From contig LIHN01000009.1 of NCBI GenBank assembly GCA_001314545.1, positions 124,001 through 188,000 of the forward strand: 64,000 nt of DNA, written 5' to 3'. Positions 50,024 to 57,864 of the stretch are shown piece by piece. The notes under the pieces were generated by a model, which was given only the letters and a program-made list of their open reading frames with translations, did not search any database and had not been told where the DNA came from. Origin of the DNA: Bacteroidetes bacterium HLUCCA01. Lineage in GTDB: Bacteria > Bacteroidota > Rhodothermia > Balneolales > HLUCCA01. The position numbers and the translations under genes are program-made. Every line of letters starts with the position of its first letter. Positions within the stretch are counted from its first letter, which is position 1.

Positions 50024-53000
50024 ATGCAAAACATTACCTTCTTCGATACTGAGGTTGATCAACGGAATCAGACAGTAGTAGACTTTGGTGCGATAAAAGG
50101 CAACGATAGCTATTTCCATGGTGCTTCTGTACATGGATTTGAAAACTTCCTTAATGGAACCGAATATCTGTGTGGACACAACGTAGTACACCATGATGTA
50201 CAATACATCCGCAACCTCCTTCAACGAGTCGGTATTGGTCCTAACAATATTATTGATACGCTTTTCTTGTCGCCTTTACTCTTTCCAAAGAATCCATATC
50301 ATGCGTTGGTAAAGGATGACAAGCTTCAAACGGAGGAGTTAAATAACCCATTAAATGACTCCAAGAAAGCCAGATACTTATTTCAAGATGAGGTTGATGC
50401 ATACCAAAAACTAGATTCAGATTTAGCTCATATTTACTTTTTGCTCCTTCACCAAACGGGTGAATTTCGCGGGTTTTTTAGGTTCATGGGTAGCGTTCAC
50501 CCAAAGCTCGAACTTGTTGATCTGATAAAGAGACGCTTTAAAAATGAAGTGTGTGATGGGATCAACTGGAGCAGATTGGCCGACTCAGAGCCAATAGCGC
50601 TGGCCTATGCCTTGTCACTTATTGAAGCAATGAAAGACGGTGAAGGCCAAGCATCGATAACTCCACCATGGGTTTTAAAAAACTTCCCGGATGTTGAACG
50701 GATTCTTTCTCAACTAAGAAACACGCCGTGTGTTCAAGGCTGTTCCTACTGCGATAGTAAGCTTGATATACATCTGGGTTTAAAAAAGTTCTTCGGATTT
50801 GAGTCCTATCGAAAGTATGATGATGAGCCTCTTCAGGAGCAAGCCGTTGCAGCCGCTGTTAATCATAAGTCTATCATTGCAGTATTCCCAACTGGTGGCG
50901 GAAAATCGATCACTTTTCAAGTACCGGCTTTAATAAGTGGTGAATCTTCACGGAGCCTAACGGTGATTATTTCACCGTTGCAATCGTTGATGAAAGATCA
51001 AGTTGACAATCTTGAAGAGCACGGTATCACCCAAGCTGTTACCATAAATGGGCTATTGGATCCGATTGAACGCGCGAAATCGTTTCAACGAGTTGAAGAT
51101 GGCTCAGCTACACTTTTGTATATATCCCCAGAATCTCTGCGATCACGAACGATTGAGAAACTGTTACTCGGTCGCAAAATAGCTCGGTTTGTTATTGATG
51201 AAGCGCACTGTTTCTCAGCATGGGGACAAGATTTTAGGGTTGATTATCTCTATATCGGCGACTTCATCAAGTCTCTTCAAGAAAAGAAGAAATTATCTGA
51301 GGGAATACCTGTATCCTGTTTTACCGCTACCGCTAAACGCAAAGTAATTGAAGACATAAAAGATTACTTTCGTGATAAATTAGGGCTTGATTTAGACGTT
51401 TTTTCGTCAAGTTCATCCAGAAAAAACCTGACGTATCGTGTTTTTCAAAAGGATAGCAACGACGATAAGTATTTTGCTCTCCGTGACTTAATAGAGGAGA
51501 AGAACTGCCCAACGATTGTCTACGCATCTAGGACGAAAACAACCGAGTCACTTGCGAAACGGCTAAGTGATGATGGGTTTAATGCGCGTGCATATCACGG
51601 AAAGATGGAAGCCAAGGTCAAGACATTGAATCAGAATGAGTTCATTGCTGGAAATGTGGGCATTATGGTGGCGACCTCTGCTTTTGGAATGGGGGTTGAC
51701 AAAAAAGACGTGGGTTTGGTTGTGCACTACGAAATCTCGGATTCGTTGGAAAACTATGTTCAGGAAGCTGGTCGTGCAGGAAGAGATGAAAATATCGTGG
51801 CCGATTGCTACGTACTCTACAATGAAGAAGACCTTGGAAAGCACTTTGTAATGTTAAACCAGACAAAGCTATCCATCAAGGAAATTCAGCAGGTTTGGCG
51901 AGCCATTAAAGACTTGACGAAATTGAGGTCAAAAGTTTCTAACTCAGCGCTTGAAATCGCACGTAAAGCAGGTTGGGATGATGCCGTTGCTGAAATAGAA
52001 ACCAGAGTAAAAACGGCAATAGCTGCTTTGGAAGGTGCTGGGTACTTAAAAAGGAGTCAGAATGTACCCCGTGTTTTCGCAAATAGTATTCTGGCTAAAA
52101 ACGCACAAGATGCTATCGACAAAATTGAGGCATCAAACAGATTTGATCAAAAGCAAAAAGTAACTGCTACCCGTATCATTAAAAAACTTATTGCGAGTAG
52201 GAGTCGGAAAGGTAGTCCTGATGATCAAGCTGAATCTCGTATTGACTATATCAGCGATCATCTGGGAATTACTAAAGAAGAGGTAATTAACACCGTAGGC
52301 TTACTCCGTGAAGAAAAAATCTTAGCCGATGATCAGGACTTGGCTGCTTATATAAGGAGAACCGAGCAAAAAAATCGATCCCTTCAAATTCTAAAGACCT
52401 TCATCAAACTGGAAAGCTTTCTTTTAGATCGCGTGAAGGTACCCGATGCTGTCGTTAATATTAAAGAGCTTAATGAGCTAGCAGAGCAAGAGGGATTACT
52501 GGATATTAGTACGCAAAAGATTAAACGTATTTTAAACTTCTGGGTGATTCGGAAACAGATAACACAAAAAATATCCAGGCAATCAAAGAATCATTTGAAA
52601 TTAGAGCCTCGTATCAAGCTTCAAGAAATGAGAGAACGGCTCGAAAAACGTCAAGAATTATCTGCTTTTATTTTATCACACTTGTTTGAACAAATTCCCG
52701 AGAGTGATTTGGACGCTACCGATTCTCAGACAGAAGAAGTTTTGGTGGAATTCTCAGTTCATGCTTTGAAAAAAGCATATCTAGCTAGTGAATCGCTGTT
52801 TAAAGTGGATGTAGACATCGCTGATATCGAGGATGCCCTTTTTTATTTGTCACGCATCGAGGCCATTAAAATCGAAGGTGGTTTCATGGTCATACACAAT
52901 TCATTGACAATTGAACGGCTGGAAGAAAACACAAAAAAACAGTATACAAAAGACGATTATCAAAAGCTTAACGATCATTATGAGAACAAGACGCAGCAAA

Positions 53001-54907
53001 TTCACATTGTAGGTGAATACGCGAAAAAAATGATCGAGGATTATTCCGGGGCTCTGCAGTTTGTTGAAGACTATTTTCAACTAAATTATTCTGCTTTTTT
53101 GAAACGGTATTTCCCTGGAAGTAAGCTAGATAACCTCAAATTGAAAATGACTCCGGCAAAGTTTCAGCAGCTTTTCGGGGATCTATCTCCTCCTCAGCTA
53201 AGTATAATAAAAGATAATGAGGCGAGATATATCGTAATTGCTGCAGGTCCCGGCAGTGGCAAGACGAAGGTCCTGGTACACAAATTGGCATCGTTATTAC
53301 TAATGGAGGATGTGAAACACGAGCAACTACTTATGCTCACATTCTCGAGGGCAGCCGCAACTGAATTTAAAAAACGCTTAATTCATCTGATAGGAAACGC
53401 AGCTAATTTTGTCGAGATAAAAACCTTCCATTCCTATTGTTTTGACTTACTCGGGAAAGTAGGGGACCTCGATAAATCCAATTCGATTCTCAAAGTAGCT
53501 ACGCAAAAAATAATCGATAATGAGGTCGAGCAGAGTCGAATTACAAAAACGGTACTGGTTATCGATGAAGCGCAGGACATGAATGAAGATGAATTTGGAC
53601 TTATCCGAGCGTTAATGTCAAAAAATGAGGAGATGCGTGTAATTGCTGTTGGTGATGACGACCAGAATATCTTTGCGTTTCGAGGATCAAGCAGTGAATA
53701 CCTTCAGCGTCTTATCAGTCATCACGATGCTGCAACGTATGAACTACTCGACAACTATCGAAGTAGTGTTGAATTGGTCCAATATTTTAACAGCTTTGTG
53801 TCGAAAATTAATCATCGTCTCAAGAAAAACCCGATCATATCTCGAAAGTCAACCGGTGGTAAAATTCGAATCATTAAACATGACGAGCAAACACAGAGAA
53901 ATTCCACGCTGATGATTCCGCCATTAGTGGATGATATTATCTCTATCGGTCTAAGTGGAACATGTGGCGTGTTAGTGAAGACCAATTATGAGGCGTTGCA
54001 GATAACAGGCCAGCTGCTCAAAAACGGATTTCCAGCTAAGCTAATTCAATCCAATGACGGTTTCTTACTTTATAATGTAGATGAGCTTCGCTACTTTTTT
54101 AACCTTTTAAAAAACGGGGATAACGATAAATATTTTATTACAGATGAAGAATGGGAGAATGCTAAGTCTAGGCTTACTACTGTATATGCACGAAGTACCA
54201 AACTTGAGCTGTTGTTAAATCTGACCAATGACTTTGAAGTAACAAACCCGAAAAGAAAGTTTTTGTCAGATCTAGAAGTATTTATTCGAGAGTCCAGCCT
54301 TGAAGACTTACATCGTCATTATGGAGAATCTATACTTGTATCGACTATACACAAAGCCAAGGGAAGGGAATTCGACAATGTTTTCCTCCTATTGGACAAC
54401 TTTAGGATTATTGATGACGCATCAAAACGCTTACTCTATGTGGCGATGTCCCGCGCCAAATCCCTGCTTAACGTTCACACTAACAACGATTGCCTCAAGA
54501 ACACCTTTGCAAATAACCTTCACTTTATCACACATGGAAATGGTTATAACCCGATAAATGAGATTGTTCTGCAGCCTACGCTGAAGGATGTATGGCTAGA
54601 CTTCTTTATCAGCAAGCAACAGTTTTTGAATCGCGCCATATCTGGGGACAAGCTTACAATCAATGGCAATTTGTCTCTATCACTTAGTGGCCAAGAGGTA
54701 GTTCGTTTTTCAAAAAAGTTTACCAATGATAGCATATTGCCCCTACTGGGTGATGGGTATAGAATGAAAGAGGCCAAAGTCAACTTTGTCCTCTGGTGGC
54801 AAAAAGAGGATAGTAATCGGGAAATCAAGGTTATTCTACCTGAAATAATTCTGGAAAAAAGTGGTGACCGGGGCGATGAGCATCGGATTGGTTTGAATGG
54901 GGTTTAA
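50024..54907 (+). CDS. Exonuclease-RecQ-UvrD fusion protein
   Basis: A 1,627-residue protein. Residues 1-150 form a DEDD-type 3-prime exonuclease fold: FFDTEVD (Asp8, Glu10), GHNVVHHD (Asp58) and AYQKLD (Y-x3-D). Residues about 270-900 are a RecQ-like helicase: VFPTGGGKSITFQVPAL, VIDEAHCFSAWGQDFRVDYL, QEAGRAGRDE, and a long helical RecQ C-terminal part. Residues about 1050-1520 are an SF1 UvrD-type helicase: IAAGPGSGKTKVLVHKLAS, VIDEAQDMNEDEF, VGDDDQNIFAFRGSS, VSTIHKAKGREFDNVFLL, LLYVAMSRAKSLL. Two helicase motors of opposite usual classes plus an exonuclease in one chain point to DNA processing, most likely in phage defence given the neighbours. AT-rich relative to flanks, stand-alone. Confidence 0.9.
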   Translation: MQNITFFDTEVDQRNQTVVDFGAIKGNDSYFHGASVHGFENFLNGTEYLCGHNVVHHDVQYIRNLLQRVGIGPNNIIDTLFLSPLLFPKNPYHALVKDDKLQTEELNNPLNDSKKARYLFQDEVDAYQKLDSDLAHIYFLLLHQTGEFRGFFRFMGSVHPKLELVDLIKRRFKNEVCDGINWSRLADSEPIALAYALSLIEAMKDGEGQASITPPWVLKNFPDVERILSQLRNTPCVQGCSYCDSKLDIHLGLKKFFGFESYRKYDDEPLQEQAVAAAVNHKSIIAVFPTGGGKSITFQVPALISGESSRSLTVIISPLQSLMKDQVDNLEEHGITQAVTINGLLDPIERAKSFQRVEDGSATLLYISPESLRSRTIEKLLLGRKIARFVIDEAHCFSAWGQDFRVDYLYIGDFIKSLQEKKKLSEGIPVSCFTATAKRKVIEDIKDYFRDKLGLDLDVFSSSSSRKNLTYRVFQKDSNDDKYFALRDLIEEKNCPTIVYASRTKTTESLAKRLSDDGFNARAYHGKMEAKVKTLNQNEFIAGNVGIMVATSAFGMGVDKKDVGLVVHYEISDSLENYVQEAGRAGRDENIVADCYVLYNEEDLGKHFVMLNQTKLSIKEIQQVWRAIKDLTKLRSKVSNSALEIARKAGWDDAVAEIETRVKTAIAALEGAGYLKRSQNVPRVFANSILAKNAQDAIDKIEASNRFDQKQKVTATRIIKKLIASRSRKGSPDDQAESRIDYISDHLGITKEEVINTVGLLREEKILADDQDLAAYIRRTEQKNRSLQILKTFIKLESFLLDRVKVPDAVVNIKELNELAEQEGLLDISTQKIKRILNFWVIRKQITQKISRQSKNHLKLEPRIKLQEMRERLEKRQELSAFILSHLFEQIPESDLDATDSQTEEVLVEFSVHALKKAYLASESLFKVDVDIADIEDALFYLSRIEAIKIEGGFMVIHNSLTIERLEENTKKQYTKDDYQKLNDHYENKTQQIHIVGEYAKKMIEDYSGALQFVEDYFQLNYSAFLKRYFPGSKLDNLKLKMTPAKFQQLFGDLSPPQLSIIKDNEARYIVIAAGPGSGKTKVLVHKLASLLLMEDVKHEQLLMLTFSRAAATEFKKRLIHLIGNAANFVEIKTFHSYCFDLLGKVGDLDKSNSILKVATQKIIDNEVEQSRITKTVLVIDEAQDMNEDEFGLIRALMSKNEEMRVIAVGDDDQNIFAFRGSSSEYLQRLISHHDAATYELLDNYRSSVELVQYFNSFVSKINHRLKKNPIISRKSTGGKIRIIKHDEQTQRNSTLMIPPLVDDIISIGLSGTCGVLVKTNYEALQITGQLLKNGFPAKLIQSNDGFLLYNVDELRYFFNLLKNGDNDKYFITDEEWENAKSRLTTVYARSTKLELLLNLTNDFEVTNPKRKFLSDLEVFIRESSLEDLHRHYGESILVSTIHKAKGREFDNVFLLLDNFRIIDDASKRLLYVAMSRAKSLLNVHTNNDCLKNTFANNLHFITHGNGYNPINEIVLQPTLKDVWLDFFISKQQFLNRAISGDKLTINGNLSLSLSGQEVVRFSKKFTNDSILPLLGDGYRMKEAKVNFVLWWQKEDSNREIKVILPEIILEKSGDRGDEHRIGLNGV

Positions 54908-54995
54908 TGATTACATATTCCGATTCATTTTGGCTACCTGTTTCAGGCAAACTTTTATTTTTTTGAAGTGTGTTAGCTGTTGATCAAGCTTGACC

Positions 54996-55443
54996 CTACC
55001 CCCGAAACAATACCTGTTGGTGGTATTCTAAATTCTCACGGCTGGGCCAGTGCTGGGGGTCTCCGGGTAGCCAGATTTTGCGGTTTTCCAGTTCGTAGTA
55101 GGTTTTGCCGTTGTTGAATTCGTCTTTGAGCCGGGGGCTGACGCGGAAGGTGTAGTCCGGATCCACAGTGACATATCCGCGATCGTAGAGTTTATGGATG
55201 TCCGACCGCAACAATATCCCATTTTGAATATCGTGACTTCCCTCCTGGGCATACGGTTTAATGTGTGCCGCTGGTTTCCCCAAGGTGGGCTTTTTGAGTT
55301 TAAAGAAAAAAGAGTTCGCCTTCTTTGAGGGTGCTGAACCCGGCGTTACCCATGGTTCGCCAGAAGTTGAGCTCCTCCACATCGGTTCTGCGCACGTGGT
55401 AGCTGTACCAGTCGAAATCGGTATTTCCGACGAATAGATTCAT
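54996..55443 (-). pseudogene. Decayed HNH endonuclease gene
   Basis: The minus strand from ATG 55443 reads MNLFVGNTDFDWYSYHVRRT then DVEELNFWRTMGNAGFSTLKEGELFF, the start of a well-known HNH endonuclease family. It then meets a stop because a run of six A (55306-55311 on the plus strand) shifts the frame by one. The other frame continues FKLKKPTLGKPAAHIKPYAQ and NGILLRSDIHKLYDRGYVTV to 54996, the C-terminal HNH core. The roughly 150-residue central part is deleted. Both a frameshift and a deletion make it non-functional. Confidence 0.85.
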
Positions 55444-55547
55444 GCTTTCTTTGTTAGTGGGGTGCACGTTGAAGCGGCATCTAGGCCAATACGCTCCAAT
55501 CTTTATTTACTTAACGACGATACGATATAATGGCCAACGTTTCAATG

Positions 55548-55967
55548 TCAATAATCGCCTTTGCCTGGTATACAGTGGCGGATTCCGCCTCGCGGATTGG
55601 GAGTATCTCCAGTGTATCGCGGAATTACATGGCAGTGGAAGTGCATGATGGTTTGTCCGGCAGCGGTGCCGCAGTTCATGCCGATGTTGTAGCCGTCGGG
55701 CGGGTTGTCAAGCAAGACTTCGAGGCCGGATTCAGGTCGTTCACCAACCAGGCGCATCCTTCCGGATTCAATAAGTTTCCGGGCTTCGCGAATCGTTTCG
55801 GGCAGCATCGACTGTTCCTCCATCGTCAGGTCGAAAAAATCCGCCACTTCCCGCTTGCTCACAATCAGCAGATGTCCCGGACTCACCGGGAACCCATCGT
55901 TCATAATGTAAAAGTGTTCGTTTTCGAAGAGTCGCTCTTCGTTGGATTTCGCGCTGAATACACTCAT
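55548..55967 (-). CDS. HIT-family hydrolase
   Basis: A 139-residue protein starting MSVFSAKSNEERLFENEHFY; the frame to 56018 adds no family residues. Contains NDGFPVSPGHLLIVSKREVA and the histidine triad QTIMHFHCHVIPRY. HIT proteins hydrolyse or transfer nucleotides from substrates such as diadenosine polyphosphates or AMP-lysine adducts. This subtype often sits beside DUF3427 helicases in defence islands. Divergent from the HNH gene with a 95-base gap, so they may share control. Confidence 0.92.
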   Translation of the reverse strand: MSVFSAKSNEERLFENEHFYIMNDGFPVSPGHLLIVSKREVADFFDLTMEEQSMLPETIREARKLIESGRMRLVGERPESGLEVLLDNPPDGYNIGMNCGTAAGQTIMHFHCHVIPRYTGDTPNPRGGIRHCIPGKGDY

Positions 55968-56062
55968 CGTTGGTGCCGTCCTCCCGTGCACGGATTTTCG
56001 TTTACTTTGTACCGGCAAGTTCGTTATTTGCCTTCACTCCCACAACGCAACTATAGGACTTC

Positions 56063-57337
56063 GTGAAGATTAACGCTCATATCATTAACGCGATTCTCCG
56101 ACGAGACGCCAAGGACTCGACCTATAAGTTCGCGCTGCTCCGGGCTTTGGTGCAGATTATTACCGAACAAATGGCGCATAAACGGTGGTCGGATAACCTA
56201 TTTACAGGTAATGCCGATGGACTAAATCCCGCTTATCGGAATAGTATCAACGCCGCCGAACTCCATGACAACCAACGGTTCGATGACGAAAGTCATCCTC
56301 CAACTGATACTTCCAGCTCTTCCATTATAACCGGAGGTCCACTACGAACAGCGCCCTATTTGTACCGTTACCCGTTCGGACTACTCGTTTGGTATTGGCT
56401 TCAGTACTACTACCCAATTTTCGAGCACGATGCGTTCATTCCTCAGAAAAACGGCGAATCGAGTCGCTTGGAGAAGGGAAAAACGATGGCCATTCGCCGG
56501 GACTTCACGGCGGTGATATCCTATTACACGTCGAGGGGTGGATTCGCGCAGCTGTACTTTGATCTGTTGAGAGACCAGGTTCCGGAGGCGGTTTGTCCTG
56601 AGGTTCGGGCTATGCTTCGCAAAATCGCCGACACGATCTACAAGATGCCCATGTTTCACTTGGGGTATTCCGTGTTTAATGAGCCCTACTCTCTGGTTCA
56701 TGCGCAGAAAGGAAGTATCAAAGGACTGAGTTACGGGTCGCTGCTTAAGGAGGCTGGCGATGTGTACATCCATCCCGAATTGCATGAAGTCATTGACGCG
56801 TTGGGCGGGTTGCTGGTTGGAGAGGATTCCATTTTATCGGGATGGGCGTCGTTTACGGCATCCATTTCGCGACGGAGTGAGGGCGCCGAGGTGGTTTCCG
56901 AAGAAACGGTTTTGACGCTGTTGCGAGCGGATCCGATTGGCGACCGGGATGTGGTGCTGGCCAGGAAGGTATTCGAGCAGTCGGTTCAGCGCTGTGTGTG
57001 GACCGGTCGACCGGCCGATATTCGCCATATCGATCACATGTTACCGTTTACTCTGACCCGGAATAACAGTCTTTGGAATTTGGTTCCGGTCACGCCCGCG
57101 GTGAATGCCCAGAAATCCGATAAGATTCCGGCGCCTGAATTGGTATGGCGCAGTGCGGATCGGATTGGGGTAGTGTGGAAGCAATTCGAGTCGAGTTACG
57201 AGGCCCTATTTTGGCAGGAAGTGTACGAAGGACTGGGCGTTGCTCGGGAGGCTGGCGTTGATGGAGCGCTTCAGTCGCTGCAGAAGCGGTGTGCATATTT
57301 GATTGATACGCGGGGGATGGAGGCGTTTCGGGGGTGA
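56063..57337 (+). CDS. HNH endonuclease-domain protein
   Basis: This 424-residue protein uses a GTG start (KINAHIINAILRRDAKDSTY). The first 300 residues are helical with no family I recognise (YKFALLRALVQIITEQMAHK opens a conserved-looking region). The C-terminal HNH motif is CVWTGRPADIRHIDHMLPFT then NNSLWNLVPVTPAVNAQKSD (Cys, His-x-Asp-His, Asn-x-x-x-Asn pattern). HNH nucleases of this kind occur as restriction-type effectors. Neighbours are the HIT gene and the NUDIX-helicase pair. Confidence 0.8.
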   Translation: MKINAHIINAILRRDAKDSTYKFALLRALVQIITEQMAHKRWSDNLFTGNADGLNPAYRNSINAAELHDNQRFDDESHPPTDTSSSSIITGGPLRTAPYLYRYPFGLLVWYWLQYYYPIFEHDAFIPQKNGESSRLEKGKTMAIRRDFTAVISYYTSRGGFAQLYFDLLRDQVPEAVCPEVRAMLRKIADTIYKMPMFHLGYSVFNEPYSLVHAQKGSIKGLSYGSLLKEAGDVYIHPELHEVIDALGGLLVGEDSILSGWASFTASISRRSEGAEVVSEETVLTLLRADPIGDRDVVLARKVFEQSVQRCVWTGRPADIRHIDHMLPFTLTRNNSLWNLVPVTPAVNAQKSDKIPAPELVWRSADRIGVVWKQFESSYEALFWQEVYEGLGVAREAGVDGALQSLQKRCAYLIDTRGMEAFRG

Positions 57338-57446
57338 TGGGGTTAACGCACTATAACAATCTCGCGATATCGTCCAACTTTTACTATATAAAGAGATGTG
57401 CAGTATATATATTGCCAACTTAACATAGATCACGAGTTTAAACGTA

Positions 57447-57860
57447 TTGTCAGTGAAACAAATTGAAGTAGTAGCAGCTATCATCACGCATCAAAATCGC
57501 TATCTCTGCGTGCGTCGTGGAGAATCTTATTTAGATTACATTTCTAAAAAATGGGAGTTTCCGGGCGGAAAAATCGAACAAGACGAAACAAGAACGAGTG
57601 CATTAACTCGGGAAATACGCGAAGAGCTCGAAATGAACATCGGGAACCTAGAATATTTTACGACCGTCACACACACCTATCCTGATTTCAAGCTCACCAT
57701 GCATGCCTACCTGTGTACATCCATTGAGCAAGATCCCACTTTAAGTGAACATATCGACTTCAAATGGCTTCCCAAAGAAGAGCTTTCATCGATAGACTGG
57801 GCCGCAGCCGACATCCCAATTGTGCATAAGATTGTAAACGACCAAGACAGGTTAACGTGA
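57447..57860 (+). CDS. NUDIX hydrolase, MutT-like
   Basis: 137 residues from TTG 57447, or 135 from GTG 57453 (VKQIEVVAAIITHQNRYLCV). The Nudix box is GGKIEQDETRTSALTREIREELE with the conserved Gly-x5-Glu-x7-Arg-Glu-x-x-Glu-Glu spacing. MutT-type enzymes hydrolyse nucleoside triphosphates to monophosphates. Only 4 bases separate it from the helicase gene, so the two are an operon; a role in making or removing a nucleotide used by the helicase module is possible. Confidence 0.92.
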   Translation: MSVKQIEVVAAIITHQNRYLCVRRGESYLDYISKKWEFPGGKIEQDETRTSALTREIREELEMNIGNLEYFTTVTHTYPDFKLTMHAYLCTSIEQDPTLSEHIDFKWLPKEELSSIDWAAADIPIVHKIVNDQDRLT

Positions 57861-57864
57861 ATAG

